A stretch of DNA of 45,048 bases, from NCBI GenBank assembly GCA_023449855.1, contig JAEXHR010000271.1:1-45048 (forward strand). Direction: 5' to 3'. The notes below the pieces were generated by a model. It ran no database searches and was not told where the DNA came from. It saw only the letters and a list, made by a program, of their open reading frames with translations. The DNA is from Pseudomonadota bacterium. GTDB lineage: Bacteria; Pseudomonadota; Alphaproteobacteria; Rhizobiales; Xanthobacteraceae. The number at the start of each line of letters is the position of its first letter. Position 1 is the stretch's first letter. Shown piece after piece: positions 1-7,271 of this stretch. Made by a program: the position numbers and the translations under genes.

Positions 1-46
1 GAAGAAGGGCACGGTGTTCAATGTCACGCGCACTGTTCAGTCGTAA
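1..46 (+). CDS. C-terminal end of an upstream gene, possibly a multi-ubiquitin protein
   Basis: Only the last 14 codons are visible, in the frame starting at position 2 and ending at the TAA at 44-46 (KKGTVFNVTRTVQS). The short basic strand followed by VTRT would suit the last beta strand of a ubiquitin-like fold. A multi-ubiquitin-domain gene is the usual neighbour upstream of a DUF6791-ThiF gene. The next gene starts at 21 inside this one, which is typical of translational coupling. The identity is inferred mainly from context. Confidence 0.4.
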   Translation, partial: KKGTVFNVTRTVQS

Positions 47-1193
47 TCCGGACCTCAAGCGGCTGCGGGACGAAGGCTACTTCGTCCAGCAGCAGGGCGG
101 GTATCTCGTTATGCGCGAGGTGCCGTATGTCGATGCGCGCCGGTAGGTGCGCATCGGCACCCTCATCTCCAGCCTCACGCTGGCCGGAGATCAGACGCGC
201 CCGCCCGACACCCATGTCATCCACTGGGACGGCGATTTCCCGTGCCACGCCGACGGCAGGCCCATCCAGGGCATCTCGCATGCGGCCGGCGCCTTCGATC
301 TCGGCCACGGCCTGAAGGCGACGCACAGCTTCTCCAGCAAGCCAGACGGCGGCTACTCGGACTACCACCACAAGATGACGAGCTACGCGAATATCCTCGC
401 GGGCCCGGCCGCAGTGCTGAAGTCCGGCGCGACGCCTCGCACCTTCCGCGAACCGGAAGAGGAGGAGGACAGCGTCTTCAACTATGTCGAGACCGCCTCC
501 GACCGTGTCGGGATCGGCGTCCTGACCGAGCGACTCGTCAACGAGCGGGTCGCCATCATCGGCGTCGGGGGGACCGGCGGCTACATCCTGGATTTCGTCG
601 CCAAGACGCCTGTCCGGGAAATCCGGCTGTTCGACAGCGACGAGTTCCTGACCCATAACGCGTTTCGCGCGCCGGGCGCTCCGAGCCTGGAGGAATTGCG
701 GGAAGCGCCCAAGAAGGTCGAATACCTGAAGCGCATCTACAGCCGGATGCACCGGAACATCGTGGCGCACGATGTCGCGCTCGGCGTCGACAACATTCAC
801 CTTCTCGACGGCGTCACCTTCGCGTTCCTGTCCCTCGATGCGGGTGACGCTAAGCGGCTGATCGTAGAGAAGCTCGAGGCGATCGGCGCCGCGTTCGTCG
901 ATGTTGGCATGGGGCTCGAGCTCGACGAGGGGTCGCTGGGCGGCATCCTGCGCGTCACCGCCAGTACGCCGGAGAAGCGCGATCACGCGCGGCAGCGCAT
1001 TTCCTTCGTCGGCGGCGGCGCCAAGGACATCTACGCCTCCAACATCCAGGTCGCGGATCTCAACGCCCTGAATGCTGTCCTCGCGGTCGTCAAGTGGAAG
1101 AAGATTCGCGGCTTCTACCGCGACCTCGAGCGCGAGCATCACTGCACCTACACCACCGACGGCAACATGCTGATCAACGGGGATCTCGCGTGA
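21..1193 (+). pseudogene. DUF6791-ThiF (E1-like) protein gene interrupted by an in-frame TAG at 144-146
   Basis: The reading frame from ATG 21 runs 390 sense codons with one internal stop. The AAGAAGG at 2-8 can serve as ribosome binding site. Codons 1-41 and the part after TAG join into one N-terminal domain that I recognise as DUF6791-like: LKRLRDEGY, GYLV, VPYVDA, then GTL, LTLAGD and PDTHV. From about residue 170 a ThiF/E1 adenylation domain follows, with the nucleotide loop GVGGTGG (about 181-187), FDSD, and HNAFR with the Asn and Arg expected in ATP binding. I see no obvious catalytic cysteine at the usual place; the only late Cys is in HHCTYTTDG. The amber codon falls where relatives usually carry Glu or Gln (GAG or CAG to TAG is one substitution). 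A GTG follows directly at 147, so a 348-residue shortened protein could be made by reinitiation. The downstream gene overlaps by 4 bp. Its expected role is to activate a ubiquitin-like protein for conjugation. Confidence 0.75.
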
Positions 1194-1630
1194 TACGGCA
1201 CAAGCGACTCGAACATCGTTTCGTCGAACACATCCCTGAGCGCCTTGAGGCAGGCATTCTCTATGTTTCGATGGAATATGCCACATCAGCCCACAGCTGC
1301 TGCTGCGGTTGCGGCGAGGAGGTCGTCGCCCCCTTCACGCCGACGGACTGGAAGATGACGTTCGATGGCGAGACCGTCTCCCTGCGGCCGTCGATCGGCA
1401 ATTGGACGCTGAAATGCCGGTCACACTATGTGATCGACCGCAGCAAGGTGATCGAGGCCGGCCCCTGGAGTGACGAGCAGGTCGAAGCCGAGCGTCGTCG
1501 TGACCGCGCTGCCAAAGCGCGCTTCTACGGGCAGACGCCAGCGATCGAACTTGCCGTTCAGCCCGCTCCCGTCAAGGCGGCTCCCGGCTTCTGGCGCCGC
1601 GCCTGGCGTTGGCTATCTGGCAGATCGTGA
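1190..1630 (+). CDS. DUF6527-family protein of a ubiquitin-like conjugation operon
   Basis: This 146-residue protein starts at a GTG that overlaps the ThiF stop codon (GTGA), so the two are translationally coupled. It carries the Cys-rich signature SCCCGCG (residues 36-42), then W54, the RPSIG block (66-70) and CRSHY (76-80). These are hallmarks I associate with DUF6527, the last gene of bacterial ubiquitin-like (Bub-type) operons. The cysteines with C76 and H79 are probable zinc ligands. From memory, the family has been proposed to act as a peptidase that processes or removes the ubiquitin-like modifier; the sequence alone does not prove this. The C-terminus ends in a Trp/Arg-rich amphipathic stretch (GFWRRAWRWL) that could touch membrane. 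A strong hairpin follows the stop codon. Confidence 0.75.
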   Translation: MIRHKRLEHRFVEHIPERLEAGILYVSMEYATSAHSCCCGCGEEVVAPFTPTDWKMTFDGETVSLRPSIGNWTLKCRSHYVIDRSKVIEAGPWSDEQVEAERRRDRAAKARFYGQTPAIELAVQPAPVKAAPGFWRRAWRWLSGRS

Positions 1631-1636
1631 CGATAG

Positions 1637-1661
1637 GCCCGACGGCAGGTTGCCGTCGGGC
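1637..1661 (+). terminator. Hairpin terminator after the DUF6527 gene
   Basis: A perfect 11-bp stem (GCCCGACGGCA / TGCCGTCGGGC) with a 3-nt loop starts 6 bp after the stop codon. There is no clear T tract, so termination strength is uncertain, but the position fits the end of the ubiquitin-like operon. Confidence 0.65.
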
Positions 1662-1907
1662 TATCCCGCTTCGGAACGCAGCGCAGCCCTAAGAGACAAA
1701 TCAAGAACATCTATCAGGAGCTTACACGGTCTTCGCCGAAATCCTTGTGCAAGGAATGACCGACACACCATATATTGATGTTAGGCATGGGGCGATCTCC
1801 TAGCACGTGCGCGTCTCCACTCATGGTGGTGGGGACGTGGGCGAGCTTCTTGCGACCTCCTCCGGTGCCTGGCGAGGACAGATAGGCATCGAGAAGGAGC
1901 GTGGAGA
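1662..1907 (+). promoter_or_regulatory. Intergenic stretch likely holding the promoter of the DUF2158-caspase operon
   Basis: There is no convincing gene here. A TATATT box at 1771-1776 resembles a -10 element. The nearest -35-like hexamer, TTGTGC at 1745-1750, is 20 bp away, which is too far for a strong sigma-70 promoter. The ribosome binding site AAGGAG at 1894-1899 belongs to the DUF2158 gene. Confidence 0.3.
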
Positions 1908-2144
1908 ATGGATGCTACCGAATTCAAGCCCGGCGATCTTGTGCGGGTGAAGTCAGGCGGGCCGATCATGACGGTCGAGCTGGTCGGGAAGACGGCCATG
2001 CTGGAGGAGGATGCCGTCTGGTGTGTCTGGTTCGAGAAGGTGGGCAACAAGCAGGTCGCGCGGAAAGACACGTTCGCGCCGGTCGTGCTGGAGAAGGCTG
2101 AGAAGCCACGAGCCGCGTTCTCCGTCGGCGTCGTTCGGGCGTAG
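1908..2144 (+). CDS. DUF2158 (YodC-like) small protein
   Basis: This 78-residue protein begins at ATG 1908 with AAGGAG 8 bp upstream. The N-terminus FKPGDLVRVKSGGPIMTVE and the later CVWFE match DUF2158, a small SH3-like beta-barrel family whose molecular role is not established. The last 20 residues lie beyond the usual domain. Only 11 bp separate it from the caspase-helicase start, so the two are almost certainly co-transcribed. It could be a regulator, cofactor or substrate of the protease, which is inference from position only. Confidence 0.8.
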   Translation: MDATEFKPGDLVRVKSGGPIMTVELVGKTAMLEEDAVWCVWFEKVGNKQVARKDTFAPVVLEKAEKPRAAFSVGVVRA

Positions 2145-2155
2145 CGTGGTGCCTC

Positions 2156-5100
2156 ATGCCGTTTCGCGGCCTGTTCATCGGCATCGACCGTTATAGCTCG
2201 ACCGGCATTGATGAGCTGACCTGCGCGCGTCGCGACGCGACGGCGCTGGAGGCACTGTTCTTCGACACGCTGGGCGGTAGCACAGTCTTGCTGGCAGATG
2301 CGGAGGCCACGCGGCAGCGGATTGAGGACGCATTTGCCGACCTGGCCGGCTGCGGCCCCGAGGATACGGTGGTGATCGCGTTCTCCGGCCATGGGTCGGA
2401 GACACATGAGCTCGTCACCCACGACGCGAATCCAGATGATCTCGCCGGCTCCGCGATCCCGCTCGAGCTGTTGCAGGAATGGTTCTCGCGGATACCGGCA
2501 AAGCGCCTGATCCTGTTCCTCGACTGTTGTTTTTCCGGCGGCATTGGGGCGAAGGTTCTGCACGTCGATGCGAAGCCGCGCAGCCTTTTGTCCGCCGAAG
2601 CGCGCCTGGCTCAGCTTGGCGGCGCTGGTCGGATCATCTTCACCGCCTCCGCGGCGACCGAGCCCGCCTATGAGCACCGCCGGTTCGGGCACGGCTTTCT
2701 GACCCACTTTCTGCTTGAGGCGCTATGTGGCGCCGAGGAAGTCGTGAGCGGCGGCAAGCTCTCGCTCTACCGCCTCCTCGAGCATGTCACGAGCCGCGTC
2801 CGGGCGGCCGCGCTGCAGGGCGGCAAAGAGCAGAACCCGACCATGCGCGGGAGCATCGACGGCGATGTCGCGTGGCCCGTGTTCGTGCCGGGCGCTAAGT
2901 ATCGGGCGGCCTTCCCGGCGCGTCTGCCTGCCAAGGTGACGTCCGATCTTGCCAGCCTCTCGTCGGCCGGTTTCCCCGACGCGCTTGTCACCGCCTGGGC
3001 TGGAGCGATCCCGTCCTTGAATGCGCTTCAGATCTCCGCCATCACCGACTTCGGCGTGCTGGACGGCGAGAACCTGGTGGTGTCGGCCCCGACATCCTCG
3101 GGCAAGACGATGGTGGGCGAGCTCGCGGCGCTCCGGAACGTGCTGGATCGCAAACGGGCTTTGTTTCTGCTGCCGCTTAAGGCCCTTGTGGCAGACAAGC
3201 GGCGGCACTTCGAGAGCGTCTATGGCGGTTTCGGGGTCCGCACGGTGGAAGCGACGGGCGAGACGGACGACATCGCGCCTCTGCTGCGGGGCCAATACGA
3301 TGTCGGTCTCCTGACCTATGAGAAGTTCGCCGCGATCGCGCTGACATTCCCTCATGTGCTGGCGCAGGTCGGCGCGATCGTGATCGACGAAGCGCAGATG
3401 ATCGCCGACCGTGGCCGCGGCGCGAATCTGGAGTTCATTTTGACGCTCATCCGGATGCGCCGGCGTGAGGGGATCGAGCCCCAACTGATCGCGCTTTCGG
3501 CTGTGATCGGGGACACGAACGGCCTTGAGCAATGGCTCGGCGCGCGGCTCTTGCGGCGCACGGAGCGGCCCGTTCCGCTTGAGGAGGGCTTGTTGCTCGG
3601 CACCGGGCATTTCCGCTTTCTTGACCCGGAGAATGGCAATGAGCAGGTTGAGGGGCCGCTCGTTCGGCGTCTTGTCGGCGGCAAAGGATCCAGCCAGGAT
3701 TGGATCATCCCGCTGGTGCGCAAGCTTGTCGCCGAAGGCCAGCAGGTGATCGTGTTTCGCGAAACCAAGGGCGAAGCCCGCGGCTGCGCCAACTATCTCG
3801 CAGAGTCGCTCGGATTGCCTCCGGCTGCCGAGGCGCTGACGCAGATGCCCGGCGGCGATCCCTCGCAGGCCAGCGCCGACTTGCGGAGCGCGCTGGGGCG
3901 CGGCGTCGCTTTCCACAACTCGGATCTCGACCGCGAAGAGCGGCGCGTCATCGAGGAAGAATTTCGCCGTAGCGGCTCGGGCCTGCGCGTCATCGCAGCC
4001 ACGACGACGCTGGCGATGGGCGTGAACACGCCCGCGTCATCGGTCATCATCGCCGGCTTGAATCATCCCGGCGACGAGCCCTATTCGGTAGCCGAATACA
4101 AGAACCTAGTCGGTCGCGCGGGAAGGCTTGGCTTCGCCGAGAAGGGAGCTTCGTATCTGCTGGCGCTCGATCCGCGCGCCGAGCATGATCTGTGGTCGCG
4201 ATACGTGACCGCGGAGCCGGAAGACTTGGTGTCCCGCTTCCTCGACGGTACAACCGACCCACGCTCCCTGATTATCCGCGTCCTAGTCGCGGCACAACGA
4301 GCGGCCGGCGAAGGCGTGCCGAGCGAGGAGATTGTCGAATTTCTGGAATCGAGCTTCGGCGCGTTCCAAGCCCGGCGCGCCCATAGCGCGTGGCAGTGGA
4401 GCCGGCCGGATCTGCTTTCGGCCCTAGCGGATTTGGAACGCCACGGCCTGGTGCAGAAGAACGCTACAGGCGCGTATGAATTGACCAAGCTGGGCCGTCT
4501 CGCTGGCGAAAGCGCGGCAGAGGTCGGGTCCATCGTCGCGCTCGTAGATTGCCTCGGCTCGCTTCAGCCCCAAGAAATCAGCGATCCCGTCCTGATTGCC
4601 GCAGCTCAAACGACGGTCGAGGTCGATCAACTCCTTTTTCCGATCAACCGAAAAAGCACGCAGAAAGAGCCTCAGCTATGGCCCAACGAGCTGCAGAGGC
4701 AGAATGTGCCGTGGCACGTCCTGAACGCGCTTCAGCGCGGGACAACAGAAGATCATCAGGCGACCCTGCGTGCGAAGAAGGCGGTCGCTTGTCTTTTGTT
4801 CGTGTCCGGTCGTGCCATGAGCGAGATCGAGCGCGTGCTGACGCAGTTCGGTGGTGCGTTTGGCGGCGCCGCCGGCCCCATACGCGCGGTCGCAGCGCGG
4901 ACTTGCGATCTGATGCCGGTCGCGGCTCGCGTCGCCGAGATCCTGCACCCCACGCTCGATCTCGGTGACCGTGTGAGACGTCTGGCGATCCGGTTGACAT
5001 ATGGCGTGCCCAGCGCCGCCGTCGACCTCGCCCAATTCGCTGGAGCCGATTTGCTGCGGGGCGACTATTGCCGCTTGGCCGCCGCGCAGCTCTGTGAGCC

Positions 5101-5260
5101 CGAACAGATCGACGCCGCAACTGATGACCAAATTCTGGCATGCGTGGACAAGGACAGGCGCAAGCTTGCACTTGTCCGCGATGCGGCGAAGCGCGTTGCC
5201 AAGCGTCGGGCCGAAGCGGTAGCGCCTTCCGCCCCGATCCTTGAAGTATATGTGCCCTAA
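2156..5260 (+). CDS. Caspase-like protease fused to a Ski2-type superfamily 2 helicase
   Basis: This 1034-residue protein has two joined machines. Residues 1-240 are a caspase/metacaspase (peptidase C14) domain: LFIGIDRY at the first strand, the catalytic His in SGHG (H79) and the catalytic Cys in DCCFSG (C125). Residues 285-690 are an SF2 helicase of the Ski2/Hel308 type: Walker A APTSSGKT (311-318), DEAQ (411-414), motif III SAV in place of SAT (448-450), GVAFHNSDLDREER (583-596), the motif V region ATTTLAMGVNTP (615-626) and VGRAGR (652-657). The remaining 340 residues look like a winged-helix and helical tail. It is probably a cytoplasmic defence effector in which nucleic-acid sensing or ATP-driven movement controls proteolysis; target and trigger are unknown. 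It follows the DUF2158 gene by 11 bp and lies 300 bp from the integrase. The start at 2156 has only a weak Shine-Dalgarno, consistent with coupling. Confidence 0.9.
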   Translation: MPFRGLFIGIDRYSSTGIDELTCARRDATALEALFFDTLGGSTVLLADAEATRQRIEDAFADLAGCGPEDTVVIAFSGHGSETHELVTHDANPDDLAGSAIPLELLQEWFSRIPAKRLILFLDCCFSGGIGAKVLHVDAKPRSLLSAEARLAQLGGAGRIIFTASAATEPAYEHRRFGHGFLTHFLLEALCGAEEVVSGGKLSLYRLLEHVTSRVRAAALQGGKEQNPTMRGSIDGDVAWPVFVPGAKYRAAFPARLPAKVTSDLASLSSAGFPDALVTAWAGAIPSLNALQISAITDFGVLDGENLVVSAPTSSGKTMVGELAALRNVLDRKRALFLLPLKALVADKRRHFESVYGGFGVRTVEATGETDDIAPLLRGQYDVGLLTYEKFAAIALTFPHVLAQVGAIVIDEAQMIADRGRGANLEFILTLIRMRRREGIEPQLIALSAVIGDTNGLEQWLGARLLRRTERPVPLEEGLLLGTGHFRFLDPENGNEQVEGPLVRRLVGGKGSSQDWIIPLVRKLVAEGQQVIVFRETKGEARGCANYLAESLGLPPAAEALTQMPGGDPSQASADLRSALGRGVAFHNSDLDREERRVIEEEFRRSGSGLRVIAATTTLAMGVNTPASSVIIAGLNHPGDEPYSVAEYKNLVGRAGRLGFAEKGASYLLALDPRAEHDLWSRYVTAEPEDLVSRFLDGTTDPRSLIIRVLVAAQRAAGEGVPSEEIVEFLESSFGAFQARRAHSAWQWSRPDLLSALADLERHGLVQKNATGAYELTKLGRLAGESAAEVGSIVALVDCLGSLQPQEISDPVLIAAAQTTVEVDQLLFPINRKSTQKEPQLWPNELQRQNVPWHVLNALQRGTTEDHQATLRAKKAVACLLFVSGRAMSEIERVLTQFGGAFGGAAGPIRAVAARTCDLMPVAARVAEILHPTLDLGDRVRRLAIRLTYGVPSAAVDLAQFAGADLLRGDYCRLAAAQLCEPEQIDAATDDQILACVDKDRRKLALVRDAAKRVAKRRAEAVAPSAPILEVYVP

Positions 5261-5272
5261 ATTGCGCGCAAC

Positions 5273-5304
5273 GGGGGCGTGAGGCGATTGCGTCAGATGC
5301 CCCC
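5273..5304 (+). terminator. Hairpin after the caspase-helicase gene
   Basis: GGGGGC (5273-5278) pairs with GCCCCC (5299-5304), and TGA/TCA can extend pairing inside the loop. It begins 12 bp after the stop codon. There is no clear T tract. Confidence 0.4.
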
Positions 5305-5429
5305 TCTGCGAGACGTTCCTGCCTCAGAAAGTCTCCAATGCTGGCGGAGCCAATGCGGCAGCGGGCGATCAAGCGGTCGAACGAGACAACGCGCCGCTAC
5401 GGCTGCGCTCGGTGTGCAGGAGTGTCAGG

Positions 5430-5534
5430 ATGGTCTGCCGGTTCGGAGCAAATGACCTGGTCGCCGATGGCGCCAAACCGAAGATCGTCGATTTCTTCAA
5501 AAAGCTTTTTCGACTGCATCGTGGGCGGCGATGA
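5430..5534 (+). CDS. Candidate 34-residue basic small protein
   Basis: A short open frame starts at ATG 5430 with GGAG 7 bp upstream and ends at TGA 5534. The product has a helical, basic C-terminal half (KIVDFFKKLFRLHRGRR). The same frame is open back to 5283 without an early start codon and includes CVRCPLCE, so it could also be the remnant of a longer zinc-finger-like gene. It sits between the caspase-helicase and the integrase. No family is recognised. The rest of 5261-5566 shows only the terminator hairpin. Confidence 0.3.
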   Translation: MVCRFGANDLVADGAKPKIVDFFKKLFRLHRGRR

Positions 5535-5566
5535 ATTGCTCGCCGACCAGTGGCTGATCGCAAGCC

Positions 5567-6928
5567 TCAAGCTGCCAAGCGACGCTCCTCGTCCTCGGCT
5601 TCGTTCCCCGGCTCTCCAACCGCTTTGGTCAGGAAGAAGTCAAGCGCAGCTCGACGAGAATCACGATCCAATGCGTAGGCCGTCTGTTTGAATTCGATCC
5701 CCTCGAGTAGCCCTTGGATGTAACCGGAGATCGTGTCGGCGGCCATGATGAGCGCAGTGTCGAGCGTGTGAATGTATTTGCTCGTCACCGAGCCCTTGGA
5801 GTGGCCGACGAGCGCCGCGATGGTCACCTCGGTGAAACCGAGATCGTTGGCGATGCTGGCAAAGCTGTGACGCAGGACATGCGGGGTGACGCCGGCGAGC
5901 GGACTGTCGCTGAAAATCTGTTCCCAATGGTTCGGGAAGCTGCCGAACGCATGGTCCTCGCCCTGACCTGGGAAGACATAGGTGCCCGCTGCGGTCTTGC
6001 GCCGTTCCTCCAGATACTCGACGACGGGCAATCCGATTGGACGAATGGACTCACCTTCCTTGCTGTCCACCAGGCGCATGCAGCTCGCGTCGGTGTCAGC
6101 TTCGATCCACATTAGCGAGATCATTTCCGAGCGGCGGCAGCCGGTGAGCGCGATCTGCCGGATGATGTCCACGGTCATGGCGTATTTTTCGTTCGCCGCG
6201 GCATCGCGAAGCATTTGCCCGAGGGTGCGATACTCCGCCTCGGTCAGCCTACGATTCCGAACATTGTCCTTGGGCTTCTTGATGCCGTGCGCCGGATTGA
6301 CCTCTATAATCCCAGCATCGACAGCGTAGGTGAGGATTCCGCCCAATAGGCCGACGGTGCGCGTGGCGGTGCCCGCGCCACCACGAACAATGGCCTTTCC
6401 TCGCAGCTTTTTCGTCTTGACGGCGACGCGCGTCTTGCCGGCCATGATGTCCTTCAAGACCTTGTTGATGTCGGCCTTGGTGAGATCCTTGACCCGGCGC
6501 GCGCCGATCAGCGGGATGATGTGCCGCTCGATACGGCCAGTGTCGGTGACGATGGTGGTGGGCTTTTTCGGTCGCCCGCCCTTACCCAGAATGAGGCCCG
6601 CGTTCAGATCAGCGGTATAGAGGGCGCAAAGCTCCTTGACCGTGATGGCCTTGTGATCGAGCTGACGTTCTTCGGAAGGGTTGTCGCCGCGCGCGACGCG
6701 CCCGAGTTGGACCTTCGCTTCTTGCCGGGCTGTCTCCGGCGTCCACACGCCATGCAGGCCGATGGTGTAGCGTCGCGTGCGTCCAGCAGCGCGATATTGG
6801 ATGAGGTAGCTGCGCTTGCCGGAGGCGAACACGCGGAGGCCGAAACCGGGCAGTTCGTCGTCCCAGATAAAATAGTCCTTCTCGCGAACATCGGCAGCGT
6901 CCACGATCCGCTTGGTCAGCTTTGCCAT
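5567..6928 (-). CDS. int: Tyrosine site-specific integrase of the island
   Basis: This 453-residue recombinase has an N-terminal arm-binding region of the DUF4102 type (about 1-90), with WDDELPGFGLRV and KRSYLIQYR, then a core-binding helical domain (about 95-215). The catalytic domain shows the expected tetrad: Arg in TGCRRSE (265/266), HVLR (H350, R353), H376 in LVGHS, and Tyr385 in SKYIH. It would catalyse integration and excision at the tRNA-Arg site. The 3' tRNA fragment lies 185 bp upstream of its start, and the interval contains palindromes that may be arm or operator sites. A possible AGGGG ribosome binding site precedes the ATG. It looks intact. Confidence 0.93.
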   Translation of the reverse strand: MAKLTKRIVDAADVREKDYFIWDDELPGFGLRVFASGKRSYLIQYRAAGRTRRYTIGLHGVWTPETARQEAKVQLGRVARGDNPSEERQLDHKAITVKELCALYTADLNAGLILGKGGRPKKPTTIVTDTGRIERHIIPLIGARRVKDLTKADINKVLKDIMAGKTRVAVKTKKLRGKAIVRGGAGTATRTVGLLGGILTYAVDAGIIEVNPAHGIKKPKDNVRNRRLTEAEYRTLGQMLRDAAANEKYAMTVDIIRQIALTGCRRSEMISLMWIEADTDASCMRLVDSKEGESIRPIGLPVVEYLEERRKTAAGTYVFPGQGEDHAFGSFPNHWEQIFSDSPLAGVTPHVLRHSFASIANDLGFTEVTIAALVGHSKGSVTSKYIHTLDTALIMAADTISGYIQGLLEGIEFKQTAYALDRDSRRAALDFFLTKAVGEPGNEAEDEERRLAA

Positions 6929-6936
6929 GAGGTGTT

Positions 6937-7045
6937 CCCCTCGCTAGTGAGGGGCTGCTTCCGCGGAAGCACCACGGAAGCAACCGGATGGATATCGGAG
7001 CGAAATTCTGGATAGACAGTTCGGCGCGGAAATACGAATTGTCTA
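6937..7045. promoter_or_regulatory. Cluster of palindromes between the integrase gene and the attachment site
   Basis: There are three inverted repeats. Positions 6937-6954 form an imperfect palindrome, CCCCTC-GCTAGT-GAGGGG. Positions 6956-6971 are a perfect 16-bp palindrome, TGCTTCCGCGGAAGCA. The arms at 7013-7023 and 7035-7045 (TAGACAGTTCG / CGAATTGTCTA) match at 10 of 11 positions. In addition CGGAAGCA occurs at 6964 and 6975 in direct orientation, 11 bp apart. Such sites may serve as integrase arm sites, directionality-factor sites or an operator for int. Confidence 0.5.
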
Positions 7046-7112
7046 GTACCTTCAGTTACATATCGCATTGTAGCGTGCCCTGTCGTGCATTTAGGATAGG
7101 CAGGCTAAATTG

Positions 7113-7157
7113 CTCCGAAGGCAAAGGTCACACGTTCGAATCGTGTCGGGTGCGCCA
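7113..7157 (+). repeat. Attachment-site duplicate: 3' fragment of tRNA-Arg(CCG)
   Basis: The sequence runs from the anticodon loop CTCCGAA (anticodon CCG) through the 3' anticodon stem, variable loop, complete T arm (ACACG-TTCGAAT-CGTGT), 3' acceptor strand CGGGTGC, discriminator G and encoded CCA. No D arm or 5' acceptor strand precedes it, so it cannot be a functional tRNA. It is therefore read as the att copy left by integration, marking the right end of the island. Confidence 0.85.
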
Positions 7158-7271
7158 TCCCCCAGCATGTCCAAATCATCGACGGCGCATTTGCAATGTG
7201 GCTGTGCGAAGCTACGTCACCGTCGATCCGTTGACGCCCCTCGCTCGGAGTGGTTCTCTAGGCGAACGGCA

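Larger units (their letters stand above)
1..7157. mobile_element. Right-hand part of a tRNA-Arg-integrated genomic island carrying defence-type genes
   Basis: This is the visible part of an integrated element. A tyrosine integrase reads leftward away from the right boundary. That boundary is a 45-bp duplicate of the 3' portion of a tRNA-Arg(CCG) gene on the plus strand. Inside lie a ubiquitin-like conjugation gene set and a caspase-helicase gene, both typical cargo of defence islands. Flagellar core genes begin about 2.7 kb to the right. Insertion into the 3' end of a tRNA gene regenerates the tRNA at one end and leaves a 3' fragment at the other, so the intact tRNA-Arg should lie left of the window. 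The left end and full size cannot be seen. Confidence 0.75.

Noticed and set aside
24..1286. 420-codon minus-strand frame opposite the ThiF gene
   Set aside because: It lies antisense to genes with clear motifs, and its composition (Arg, Val, Asp, Glu) is that of a mirror frame in high-GC DNA.
2723..3916. Long minus-strand frame inside the caspase-helicase gene
   Set aside because: The plus-strand protein is continuous with ordered helicase motifs; the antisense frame has no recognisable domain.
5338..5691. 117-codon frame overlapping the integrase end
   Set aside because: It runs antisense into the integrase gene and lacks a start signal; the alternative short frame at 5430 has the better ribosome binding site.
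7080..7157. Intact tRNA-Arg gene
   Set aside because: Only the 3' portion from the anticodon loop is present; no D arm and no matching 5' acceptor strand precede it.
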